Below are positions 37,951 through 47,300 of a stretch of 64,000 bases of DNA, piece after piece. Positions within the stretch are counted from its first letter, which is position 1. The number at the start of each line of letters is the position of its first letter. This stretch comes from Stieleria marina (GTDB lineage: Bacteria > Planctomycetota > Planctomycetia > Pirellulales > Pirellulaceae), in contig CP036526.1 in assembly GCA_007741555.1 (NCBI GenBank), positions 1,240,001 to 1,304,000 of the forward strand, read 5' to 3'. The notes beneath the pieces are model-generated. The model saw only the letters and a program-made list of their open reading frames with translations, was not told the DNA's origin and ran no database searches. Made by a program: the position numbers and the translations under genes.

Positions 37951-38124
37951 ATGACTGAAGACAATTACCGAACGATCTGTTCCATCCTGGGGCTTGTGAT
38001 CGGATTGGGCATCATGTTTGGAGCCGGTTGGGGCGGGATGATTCCCGGCGCAATTTTTGGTGCTGGCGGAGCCGTCACGGGCGGAATTTTGGGCGAAAAG
38101 TTGTTCGCACGCAAACAACGATGA
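37951..38124 (+). CDS. 57-aa membrane protein in cytochrome oxidase cluster
   Basis: ATG 37951 to TGA 38122-38124 encodes MTEDNYRTICSILGLVIGLG followed by a Gly-rich hydrophobic region and a basic end (KLFARKQR). The glycine-zipper-like pattern GxxxG (GLVIGLGIMFGAGWGG) suggests one or two membrane helices. It lies 45 nt after the cytochrome c gene and about 52 nt before ctaA. The family is unknown to me; small subunits or assembly factors are common in such clusters. Confidence 0.65.
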   Translation: MTEDNYRTICSILGLVIGLGIMFGAGWGGMIPGAIFGAGGAVTGGILGEKLFARKQR

Positions 38125-38176
38125 TGCAACAACGCCGCGGTTGTGCGTAGGACTGAAGCGGCGAGAAAGACTGAAA

Positions 38177-39235
38177 ATGAACATGGAGCCCGAGCCCTCT
38201 TCCGCTGAACTGACCAAAGACGATCCATCGTCATCGCGGATCGTCCACCGTTTGGCGGTCCTGTCGGTCTGCTTGGTCTGGCCTTTGATTTGGGTCGGTG
38301 GCCTGGTGACAACGTACGATGCGGGAATGGCGGTTCCTGATTGGCCCAACACCTACGGCTACAACCTTTTTCTGTATCCGTACAAAACTTGGTTGCTGGG
38401 GCCGTTTGATCTGTTCATCGAACATGGGCATCGCCTGCTGGGTGCCGTCGTTGGGTTTGTCGCGATTGGATTGGCGGTGGCCGCTTATCTGAAAGAAACG
38501 CGTCGCTGGGTGTTCTGGTTTGCCGTCGCTGTTTTGCTGGCGGTAATCTTTCAAGGCGCACTCGGGGGCATCCGAGTCGTGCAAATGAGTCGGACGCTGG
38601 CCATGGTCCACGGCTGTTTTGGGCCTGCTTTTTTTGCTGCGTGCGTCGCCTTGGCCGTGGTGACCAGCCGCTCTTGGCGTGACAGTTGCCCAGCGGATCG
38701 CGGTCAATCAGCGATCACAGAACTCGCTCAGGTGCCGCGATCGACTGTGATTTTGGGTTTGGTATTGGTCGCTTTGGGCTATACCCAGTTGGTTTTGGGG
38801 GCTCAGCTGCGACACGTTCAGCCGACGATGAGACCGGATGGATTTGCCACGATCGTCGTTTTTCACGTTGTTACCGCGTTTGTGCTGTGGTCGGTGACCG
38901 CGGTGGGGTACTGGCGGATGCGGAAGCTAAAATCTTGCTGCGGCGATTTGACGCTCTGGAGGCCTGCGGCGGCTCTGATAGGATTAGTGCTGCTGCAAAT
39001 CGTTTTGGGGACAGGAACTTGGGTTGCCAATTACGGCTGGCCGACGTTTCTGCAAGGTTTCCCAGGCGCAACGGGTTTCCTGATCCGGGCGAAGGGGTTT
39101 TGGGATTCGATCGTGGTAACGGCTCATGTGGCAACGGGCTCACTGATTTTGGCCGTATCAACGATGATCTGGGTGCGATCCTGGAGGTTGCGTTACTGTT
39201 CACAGTCAGCCAGTGAAGTTGCCAACGAAACATAA
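38177..39235 (+). CDS. ctaA: heme A synthase
   Basis: CtaA (COX15) oxidises the C8 methyl of heme O to a formyl group to give heme A for cytochrome oxidase, in the inner membrane. 352 residues from ATG 38177; about eight helices. Family signatures include HRLAVLSVCLVWPLIWVGGLV, DAGMAVPDWPNTYGYNLF, EHGHRLLGAVVGF with the heme His pair, QGALGGIRVV and VHGCFGPAFFA. The frame opens upstream at 38057 but that part overlaps the small gene. It precedes ctaB by 154 nt. Confidence 0.95.
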   Translation: MNMEPEPSSAELTKDDPSSSRIVHRLAVLSVCLVWPLIWVGGLVTTYDAGMAVPDWPNTYGYNLFLYPYKTWLLGPFDLFIEHGHRLLGAVVGFVAIGLAVAAYLKETRRWVFWFAVAVLLAVIFQGALGGIRVVQMSRTLAMVHGCFGPAFFAACVALAVVTSRSWRDSCPADRGQSAITELAQVPRSTVILGLVLVALGYTQLVLGAQLRHVQPTMRPDGFATIVVFHVVTAFVLWSVTAVGYWRMRKLKSCCGDLTLWRPAAALIGLVLLQIVLGTGTWVANYGWPTFLQGFPGATGFLIRAKGFWDSIVVTAHVATGSLILAVSTMIWVRSWRLRYCSQSASEVANET

Positions 39236-39389
39236 CGCGAACCAATCCACGACCGCAGAGATTCAGCGCGGCAGTTTAATCGACGCCGACTTTATCGACG
39301 CCGATAACGTTTCAGTTGATCCCGCTCCGGCGATTTCGGCTACGAACATCCACTAGTTTTTCTTCTCCTCTTTCTGTTTCGACAAGTCG

Positions 39390-40433
39390 ATGTCAACCGA
39401 CGTGATGATCGCCGACGCCGCCACCGTTCACTCCGATTCGGTAGATGGCCCTCGTGCGCTAGAAATCAGTACTGCGACATCGAACATTCCTGCGGTGAAT
39501 CCTGCAGCGAAGACATCTGGGTCAAACGCAATGAGCGCTGAAAGGCCCAAGAATGAAACGGCAACGAGTACTTTGCGTGACTACGTTGAACTGACGAAAC
39601 CTCGAATTGTCACCATGATCCTGGTCACGACGGTAGCCACCGCCATGATCGGAGCAGGCGGATTGGTTGCGATCGTTACGATGCTATGGCTGCTACTGGG
39701 CACCGCCATGGTCGCTGGAAGCGCCGGAGCCGCGAATCAAATTTGGGAGCGTGTGATCGACTGCGAAATGCTTCGCACCGCAAAGCGTCCTTTGCCAGCA
39801 GGCCGCGTTCGTTTGCTACCAGCATCGATGTTTGCGTTTTTGCTGGGAGTATGTGGGACGGTTTTGTTGGCAGTGCAATTCGGAAACGCACCCGCTATCG
39901 CCGGCGTTGCGACTTGGATGTTGTACGTGCTGGTCTACACGCCAATGAAAACGCGAACGGCTTGGAACACAACCGTCGGTGCCATCGCCGGCGCCTTACC
40001 TGTTTTGATCGGATACACGGCAACCGGCGGCACGATGAGCGATGCAACTGGTTGGTTGTTGGTGGGCGTCTTGGTCGCTTGGCAATACCCGCATTTTATG
40101 GCCATCGCATGGATGTACCGCCGCCAATACGGCGAAGCAGGTTTTGTCATGACGACGACAATTGAACCAACGGGCCGATCGGCTGGCTGGCAAAGCATTT
40201 CGGGATCGTTGGCGTTGATCGCGTGTGGCGTCACCTTGGCTTGGATTCCCGGTGGTTTGTGGATGCCGATCGTCGCAACTATCGGAGTCATCGCGGCTTG
40301 TTTTCCTATGTTGAAAGCGTCGCTGCGATTCTCCAAACAAGCGGATGATCAAAATGCACGCAAGCTGCTTCGATCGTCGCTGTTGGTTTTGCCTGCCCTG
40401 TTATTGATCATCACGATCCGAGTGTTCTGGTAG
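39390..40433 (+). CDS. ctaB: protoheme IX farnesyltransferase (heme O synthase)
   Basis: CtaB adds a farnesyl group to heme B to form heme O, the substrate of CtaA. 347 residues with about nine helices from residue 75 on. The prenyl-diphosphate motif is in AANQIWERVIDCEMLRTAKRPLPAGR and the family segments YTPMKTRTAWNTTVGAIAGALP and WQYPHFMAIAWMYRRQYGEAGF are present. The first 65 residues are a hydrophilic extension longer than usual. It ends 46 nt before the SCO gene. Confidence 0.96.
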   Translation: MSTDVMIADAATVHSDSVDGPRALEISTATSNIPAVNPAAKTSGSNAMSAERPKNETATSTLRDYVELTKPRIVTMILVTTVATAMIGAGGLVAIVTMLWLLLGTAMVAGSAGAANQIWERVIDCEMLRTAKRPLPAGRVRLLPASMFAFLLGVCGTVLLAVQFGNAPAIAGVATWMLYVLVYTPMKTRTAWNTTVGAIAGALPVLIGYTATGGTMSDATGWLLVGVLVAWQYPHFMAIAWMYRRQYGEAGFVMTTTIEPTGRSAGWQSISGSLALIACGVTLAWIPGGLWMPIVATIGVIAACFPMLKASLRFSKQADDQNARKLLRSSLLVLPALLLIITIRVFW

Positions 40434-40479
40434 CAATCGCTGCTACTCCCGCCCTTCACTCTCTTTGTCAATCGTATCC

Positions 40480-41133
40480 ATGCGCACCGTCGTCCATTTC
40501 CTGTTGATTCTGCTATTGGGTGCTGGTATTGGACTGGCGATTCGAGCCTTCAAGCCGGCTCGGCAAGCTGACGGTCCCGGTCCCGATGAAGTGGTTTTTA
40601 CCAACGATGGCCCCAGCGAGAGCGAGGCGGCGATTGAAAACCCCGACCCGTCGCATCCTCCTGAGGACGAAGAGTGGCTGAGTCGATTTGAGCTGACGGA
40701 ACGAAGTGGCAAGCAGGTTTCGAGCGAAGATCTCAAGGGCCAGCCGTACATCATCAGCTTTTTCTTCAGCACCTGCCCAGCCAGTTGTGTCACTCAAAAC
40801 ACGAGGCTGAAAGAGTTGCAAACGGAGTTCGAGGGCCAAGGTGTTCGCTTTGTCGCTATCTCTGTCGATCCCGAAACGGACACACCCGAAGTGTTGCGAG
40901 AGTACGCCGCGCGTTTCGGCGCTGACCCCAAGCAGTGGTTGTTTATGACGGGTGACTTGACCTACATCCGCCGCGTGGGCAGCGAGATTTTTCAGTTGCC
41001 GGTCGACAAGAAGTTTCATACCGACCGCTTTGTGCTGGTCGATGCGGATGGCAAAATCGAAGGTTTCTACAATTGGCCCGAAGCCATGCAGTGGAAAAAG
41101 CTGAAAGCCAAGATTCGCGAGATGCTGAAGTAG
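40480..41133 (+). CDS. SCO1/SenC copper-binding oxidase assembly protein
   Basis: 217 residues from ATG 40480, with an N-terminal membrane anchor (about 6-22). SCO proteins deliver copper to the CuA site of cytochrome c oxidase subunit II. The thioredoxin-like domain starts near 68; the copper ligands are Cys99 and Cys103 (STCPASCVTQ) and the His in KFHTDRFVLVDADG. The C-terminal end KLKAKIREMLK is typical. It closes the cytochrome cluster, confirming an aa3-type or related oxidase elsewhere in the genome. Confidence 0.94.
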   Translation: MRTVVHFLLILLLGAGIGLAIRAFKPARQADGPGPDEVVFTNDGPSESEAAIENPDPSHPPEDEEWLSRFELTERSGKQVSSEDLKGQPYIISFFFSTCPASCVTQNTRLKELQTEFEGQGVRFVAISVDPETDTPEVLREYAARFGADPKQWLFMTGDLTYIRRVGSEIFQLPVDKKFHTDRFVLVDADGKIEGFYNWPEAMQWKKLKAKIREMLK

Positions 41134-41170
41134 TCGCCGCGTCCCAGGCAGCGAGATTTAGCAACGAGAC

Positions 41171-41740
41171 TTACTCGCCCAGTTCGATGGTGTCCATCAC
41201 GTTGTAGGTCGGACCGCCTTTGTCCAGGAAACTAGCGATCAGTTCGACGACGTCGGTTTCCATTTCGCCAAACTCTTTCTCGGCGTGATCCTGCAGGACT
41301 TCCAATGCTTCGGCGCTGATCCGTCGATTTCGGCTACGTCCAATCGTGAGATGCGGCCGATAGTCGCGCGGTTCCGGTTTGAAGCCTAGATCAGCGAGTT
41401 GGGTTTCGATCTGGGAAACCATTTCCACCAAGGCTCCGGTGGGGTCTTCGGCACCGATGTACAGAACGCGAGGACGGTCGAGGTCGGGAAAAGCGCCCGT
41501 CCCGACGAACTTCAGCGGAAACGGATCGAACTGGTAGCAGACGTCCGAAATGACTTCGCAGATGTCGTGGACTTCGGTGTTATCCACGTCGCCCAGGAAT
41601 TTCAACGTCAAATGCAGATTGTCGGTGGGCACCCATTTGATACCCCCGTCCAAGTCGCTCAATTTACGAATAAGCTTTGCTGCTCCGCCGCTGATGCTGC
41701 CAGCTAAAGGGAGCGCGATAAAGGATCGAATTTTTCTCAT
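41171..41740 (-). CDS. thpR: RNA 2',3'-cyclic phosphodiesterase
   Basis: A 189-residue member of the 2H phosphoesterase family that opens 2',3'-cyclic phosphates on RNA ends. Both catalytic HxT motifs are seen: HLTLKFLG near residue 43 and HLTIGRSR near 130, with RSFIALPLAG at the N terminus. It is divergent from the YheT-like hydrolase with 21 nt between starts and faces the SCO gene convergently. Confidence 0.93.
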   Translation of the reverse strand: MRKIRSFIALPLAGSISGGAAKLIRKLSDLDGGIKWVPTDNLHLTLKFLGDVDNTEVHDICEVISDVCYQFDPFPLKFVGTGAFPDLDRPRVLYIGAEDPTGALVEMVSQIETQLADLGFKPEPRDYRPHLTIGRSRNRRISAEALEVLQDHAEKEFGEMETDVVELIASFLDKGGPTYNVMDTIELGE

Positions 41741-41761
41741 CCCAGAATCTTACACCGAAAC

Positions 41762-42751
41762 ATGCTTCCTTTTGATCCGCCTAAATTCAATTCTCATGCG
41801 TTGATTCGCGGCGGTCACCTACAAACCATCTTTTCGGTGGGGCGAACCGAACCCGCACCGCCTGATTCACAGGAGCATCGGGTGGTGTTGCCGGACGGGG
41901 ATTCAATCGTTTTGCAAGACAATCAAGCGGTGAATTGGCGACCCGGCCACGCGTCGCTGTTGATGATTCACGGACTATCGGGCTGCCATGGATCCCCTTA
42001 CATGATTCGTTTGGCGAACCGGTTTGTGAAAAACGGCTGGCGAGTTTTTAGGATGGACATGCGAGGTTGCGGTGCCGCTTGGTCATTGGCCAGCCAGCTT
42101 AGCCATGCTGGTCGAAGCGATGATTTGGTCGCCGGACTGGCCGCAGCGGCACAGATCACTCAGTCAGGACCCATGCATGCGATCGGCGTTTCCTTGGGGG
42201 CAAACCAGTTGCTGCGTGCCGTGGGGCGCATTGGCAGCGGGATTGATCGCGAACCAGACTGGTTTGGTCGGCTTAACCGCATCGCGGCTGTTGTTCCGCC
42301 GCTGAATTTGTTGGCTTGCAGCGAAAACATGCAGCGACCGTCCCGGCGAATCTACAATCACTATTTCATCGCGCAGCTGCTCGCTCGAATCCCCCAGCAA
42401 GTCAGTCAGCGGGTTGACTGCCAGGAAATCTTGGCAGGTCCACGACCGCGCACGTTACGCGAATTAGATGATCGGATGACCGCGCCCCTCAGTGGATACG
42501 CTAGCGCCGTGCAGTACTACCAAGACGCGTCGGCGTGTCATGTCGTCAATGACAATCCGGTGAAGACTTTGGTCGTCGCCGCTGACGACGATCCCATCGT
42601 GCCGATCACGTGTTTTACAGAATCAGAGGTGCCTTTTTCGCCATCGACGCAGCTGCTGATTTCACGCGGTGGAGGGCACAATGGTTTCATCGGACCGCGA
42701 AAGGTCAGCTGGCTCGACGGCCTGATGCAGCAGTGGTTCGTGGGGCGATAA
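41762..42751 (+). CDS. YheT-family alpha/beta hydrolase
   Basis: A 329-residue protein of the UPF0017/YheT family. The N-terminal signature is HALIRGGHLQTIF. The triad is visible: Ser in AIGVSLGANQLLRA, Asp in VVAADDDPIVP and His in GGGHNGFIG, with the oxyanion segment LLMIHGLSGCHGSPYM. Such proteins are esterases or lipases of unclear substrate, without signal peptide. It is a single gene close to thpR, divergent. Confidence 0.92.
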   Translation: MLPFDPPKFNSHALIRGGHLQTIFSVGRTEPAPPDSQEHRVVLPDGDSIVLQDNQAVNWRPGHASLLMIHGLSGCHGSPYMIRLANRFVKNGWRVFRMDMRGCGAAWSLASQLSHAGRSDDLVAGLAAAAQITQSGPMHAIGVSLGANQLLRAVGRIGSGIDREPDWFGRLNRIAAVVPPLNLLACSENMQRPSRRIYNHYFIAQLLARIPQQVSQRVDCQEILAGPRPRTLRELDDRMTAPLSGYASAVQYYQDASACHVVNDNPVKTLVVAADDDPIVPITCFTESEVPFSPSTQLLISRGGGHNGFIGPRKVSWLDGLMQQWFVGR

Positions 42752-42762
42752 ATTAGGTTCCG

Positions 42763-43425
42763 CTAGCGTCGTCTTCGGAGGACGAGGCCGCCGACTGCAA
42801 AAGCGAGTAACCCCATCGCTGATGGCTCCGGCACGGCGGATACCAGTAGACTTCCTTCGACACGAAAGTCGTCGATGAAGTAGTCTTCTGCCGCGGCATT
42901 GGTGCTGCCGCGGATGCGAAACTGCAGCGTCGCGTTGTCGTCGGCCGAACTGGGTAAGCTGATCAAGCCCGTTGACGTTGGAACGGTATTCCCCAGCGGC
43001 AGAGTTGGCAAACTTTCGCCTACCGCGTCATTGACTCCGTTCCAAACCCGGGCATCGCTAATCAGCGTCGTAAATCCCGATCCGCTGTCGTACTCCAGCG
43101 CCAGGAAATCGTTGTTCTCAAAATCGGTGACCGATTGAAACGCGCGCAAGTCAACCATCAAGTCCTGGAACCCCACCGTGCTAACAGTCCGAGTGATCGA
43201 GAACTCAATGCGTCCGGTGCCGCCAGTCTTGTCGAAGATAGCGGCTGTGTCAGTCAATCGGACGACATCAGAAATCTCGCCCACCGCGTCGCCCGTAGTG
43301 ATCAAGTCCTCGATCCAGCCATTGGCTCCTGGGTCTAGACTGAAAGCATCCTCGAAAACGATCGCCGCATTGGCTTGTGTAAACGCGAAAGCCACTGCGC
43401 ATGCAAAACCTATGATCACCCGCAT
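42763..43425 (-). CDS. PEP-CTERM sorting-domain protein
   Basis: 220 residues from ATG 43425, giving a signal peptide (IIGFACAVAFAFTQANA). The body is a beta-rich domain with several Asp/Thr pairs (DNATLQFRIRGSTNAAAEDYFIDDF), similar to extracellular proteins of this class. The C terminus VPEPSAMGLLAFAVGGLVLRRRR is a complete PEP-CTERM signal: motif, helix, then arginines. Such proteins are processed by exosortase and usually accompany exopolysaccharide. No exosortase gene is in the window. Confidence 0.92.
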   Translation of the reverse strand: MRVIIGFACAVAFAFTQANAAIVFEDAFSLDPGANGWIEDLITTGDAVGEISDVVRLTDTAAIFDKTGGTGRIEFSITRTVSTVGFQDLMVDLRAFQSVTDFENNDFLALEYDSGSGFTTLISDARVWNGVNDAVGESLPTLPLGNTVPTSTGLISLPSSADDNATLQFRIRGSTNAAAEDYFIDDFRVEGSLLVSAVPEPSAMGLLAFAVGGLVLRRRR

Positions 43426-43742
43426 CGAATCCGTCCTTGGAGAGATGTACATTGGTACCCAAGAAACGTTTCGTCGATTCGGCAGTGCCGTGTCGCCATG
43501 CAATGAGGGAAAACCCTCATCCTGATCAAGTCACGTGCGGTCGTAACGGCTAGGCAAAGTGCAAGGCGGCGTAAGTAACGCGGCAGCCCAAGTGCAAGGC
43601 GGCGTGGGTAACACGGCAGCGCGAGCCACAAACCAACCCGGTCGCTCACGGTGCCGTCGGCAGTTGACGACTGTAAACGGTTCCAGTTCCGCAGAGGGCC
43701 CCGCCGATCTAGCGGGACAGTCGCGAGTCTATTTTGGTGATG
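43426..43742. other. intergenic region with hairpin and 33-bp tandem repeat
   Basis: No gene is supported. ATGAGGG-AAAA-CCCTCAT (43503-43520) is a perfect 7-bp hairpin about 80 nt upstream of the PEP-CTERM start. Two 33-bp near-identical units begin at 43557 and 43590. Confidence 0.5.
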
Positions 43743-44117
43743 CTATTTGGTAGTCCAAACCGGTTCCGGTTGGATCGAATCAGCAACCGGCGATCCTTGG
43801 TCCTTGCGACCGCTGCCCTCCAAGCGACTGATGAGTTCGACAGTCATGTCGGACTCACAGGCGATTTGGCAACTCAATCGGACTCCGGCTTCGGTTACTT
43901 CGCGAGCCTGCAGAGTTTCCTTTTCTGCTTCGGTCATCTTGTCCGGTTCGCCTTCGACGATCTTTACGCGGCACGTGGTGCACTTGGAAAATCCGCCGCA
44001 AGCGTGCAGTTGGTCCGTCCCGGCGTCTTGGACCAGGGCCTGGGTCAGGCGTTTCCCTTGGGGGACGTCATACTGGCCAAGGGTTTTGCCATTTTCTTGA
44101 ACGGTTAGTTGCGGCAT
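43743..44117 (-). CDS. 2Fe-2S ferredoxin
   Basis: A 124-residue plant-type ferredoxin. The cluster cysteines are C40, C46 and C49 (HACGGFSKCTTC) and C82 (RLSCQIAC), the usual C-x5-C-x2-C...C spacing. It carries electrons in the cytoplasm. The last 25 residues are an extra polar tail. It has no redox partner gene alongside; the SNF2 helicase is divergent from it 222 nt away. Confidence 0.93.
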   Translation of the reverse strand: MPQLTVQENGKTLGQYDVPQGKRLTQALVQDAGTDQLHACGGFSKCTTCRVKIVEGEPDKMTEAEKETLQAREVTEAGVRLSCQIACESDMTVELISRLEGSGRKDQGSPVADSIQPEPVWTTK

Positions 44118-44339
44118 CGTGATTTATTTCTCCGTAAGAAACTTCGAGGTCGGCTTCGAAGCCGTTAGTGATGGTTTCGGACTGCATTTCGCCGGATTGC
44201 CCAAAGTGCCATCGTCAACGAACACAACGTTGATAGAATAGCGGGTTGGCGCTGCGCTGGGGATTGCACGCGATGCAAGTCCCACGAAGTCGCCCGACTG
44301 GATGCAACAAAGATCTCGCGACACCTGGAAAACTGCAGT

Positions 44340-47300
44340 ATGGAATTGACTTCCGACGATGCAATTGCGGCATTTGGCCTTTTGATCGCCGAAGCAGCCA
44401 AAGGACTGGTCGATGCGCACGACGAGTCCTTGGACAAACGAGCCGCGATGATGCGCGTCGAATCGCCGGTTTTTCAACGCGATAACGACGAGCTCCTCTT
44501 TGAGTTCAAAGTCAAAGGCAACCGCCAAAAACCGGTTGTCGCCTCCGTCCTGATTGTGCCCGAGCGAGGCGAAGACGGCGAGGACTTTGACTACACGCCG
44601 ATGGACGTCAGCCTCAAAGCAACGCCATCATGCCAGTGCAATGATTTCACCCGTGACGCTGCCTGTTCGCACACGCTGGCGGTGGCTTGGTGGCTGCAAG
44701 AACAACTCACGCGGCGCAGCATCACCGAAGTCTTTGAGTTTTTTGAAGAGCTAGAAGTCGACACCATCGCAGTCGGTCGCGAGGTCTGTGACAAAGTGTT
44801 GAAACTGGCCGACGAAGCCAACAAGGTCGAAACGGGCGAAACGACTCAGCTGCAGTGGCGCGTCGGGCTTTCGGATTCTCGCTACTACGCGCCGCTGAGT
44901 ATCGTGGCTTATGAGCAGAAGCCGCGAAAGAATGGCAAGGGTTGGACCAAAGGCAAGGAGATTCGCAGCTACGATTTATTGAAACGCGATTTTCACGGCA
45001 ACCAAGTCGATGGCGAAATCGCGGGGCTGATCGCATCTCCCAGTTACAGTTTCGATGGCGATCACTTCACTGAATATCGCGCTTTGCAATTGTTGGCCGG
45101 ACATCCCAACGTGGCTTGGGACGATCGTGAATCGACCGCCGTGGCGGTTCTCTCGGGCGAACTGACGCTTAATTTGGAACCGGTCGAAATCGATGTCGAA
45201 AGCGAAGACGGCTCCGAAACCGTGACGCGTTTTCGACCCGTCATTGGCGTTTCGGGTATCAAGATTGATCCGGCTGAGTGCGAAGTTTTGCTCGGGTACA
45301 GCAGCCCGGTTTCACCAGTCGTCGTCTTGGCGGATATGAAATTCAATCGCCTGGTAGTTTGCACGCTTCGTAATCCACGCGCGACTCGGTTGATTCAGTA
45401 TCTGGTCAAAGCCGATCTAAACGAAACACTTTTCGATGCCGAGACAGCGGCGAAGTTGTCCGTAGGAGCAGCTCGCGTCGATTCACTGGTACGGGTCGAT
45501 CTGCCGCAACAATTGGCTGGCCCCATTGAGCCGGTCGAAGCCGAGTTGGTGTTTGAACTGCGTCCGCGCGTTGGTGCCGGGCTGCACATTGCGTTGGTCA
45601 TGCACGACGATCGCTTTCGTAGCGAATTGGTTCCGGGAAAATCACCGGACATTATCGCTTGTCTAACCGACGATGGTCCCGTGCGTTTGCAACGCAATTT
45701 GGCCAATGAAAAAGTCAAGGCTGATGCAGTCGTTGATCGCTTTCAGTTCACACAGTTGTCTGCCGATGGTGATTACCGCTGGGTCGCTGAAACCGACGAG
45801 TCCGCATTGGATTTGCTGGCGCGATTGCACCAGGGCGGCGAAGAAACACCGCGTATGATTTGGCCCGAAGGCGAGTCGATTCGGATTCGAGGAGAAATCA
45901 CGCCGGGCGCGTTGCGGGTTCATATCGACGATCGCAAAGATTGGTTCGGGCTGACCGGTACGTTGACGTTGGAAGGCACCGACGTGAAGTTGGCGGATCT
46001 CTTAGCCGCCGTGCGCGATAAACGCGCGTTGGTGCAGGTGGGTGATCGAGAGTTTGCCAAGATCAGCGATGCGTTTCGCAAACGATTGGAGCAACTCGGT
46101 GACGCTGTCGTCTTGGACCGCGGCGCACTAAAGGTCGCCGAAGCGGCTGTGCCGGCAGTACAGGAGTTGCTTGGTGAAGACGTGGGATTAGAAGCCACCG
46201 CACGATGGCATGAATCCATCGAACGGTTGGAATCGCTCTCAAATTGGACTCCAGAGAAACCAGAAGCTCTGGATGCGACGCTGCGTGACTATCAGCTGGA
46301 TGGCTACCGATGGCTTGCCAGGCTAAGCACCTGGGGTGTCGGCGGGATCTTGGCCGATGACATGGGACTTGGCAAAACCGTTCAGACGTTGGGTGTCTTG
46401 TTGGATCGCGCAGACAAAGGGCCCGCGTTGGTTATCGCGCCGACCAGTGTAGGCGAGAACTGGATTCGTGAAACAGAGCGATTCGCACCCGAATTGAATG
46501 CCAAGCTTTATCGCGACAGTGACCGGGATAAACTGATTCAATCAGCTGAACCGGGTGACTTGATTATCGTTAGTTACCAGCTTGTTCAGCGAGACGTGAA
46601 ACGCTTTGCATCACGTGAGTGGGGAACGTTGGTTTTGGACGAAGCGCAGTTCATCAAGAATTCACAGACGAAAACGTCGCAAGCGATTCGCAAAATCGAA
46701 GCCGACTGGCGGATTGGGCTATCCGGTACGCCATTGGAAAATCACTTGGGCGAATTGTGGAGCCTGTTGCGAACGCTCAGCCCTGGGCTGCTCGGATCGT
46801 GGGAACGATTCCGAACTCGCTTTGCCGATCCGATCGAACGTCACAAAGATGACGAACGTCGGCAGTCACTGGCTCGTTTGGTGCGTCCATTTATCTTGCG
46901 ACGAACCAAAGACAAGGTGCTGAGCGAGCTACCGCCGCGAACGGAAATCCAGTTGCAGGCTCAGCTGAGCAAACCGGAACGCAAACTTTACGAAGATGCT
47001 CGTTTGGCCGCGGTCGCCGAACTCAGCGGCGTCGTCGACAACGAAAAACAGGGCGAGCAAAGAATGCGCACGCTGGCTTGGTTGACGCGACTAAGGCAAC
47101 TGGCGTGTCACCCGCGTTTGGTCGATGGAGCGTGGTCCAAGAGTTCAGCAAAGTTGGACTTGATGATGAACTTGGTCGACGAGCTTCGCGAAGGAGACCA
47201 CCGCGCGTTGGTGTTCAGTCAATTTGTCAAACACCTGGGAGTGGTTCGCGAAGCATTGGACGCACGTGGTGTCGAGTATCAGTATTTGGATGGATCGACG

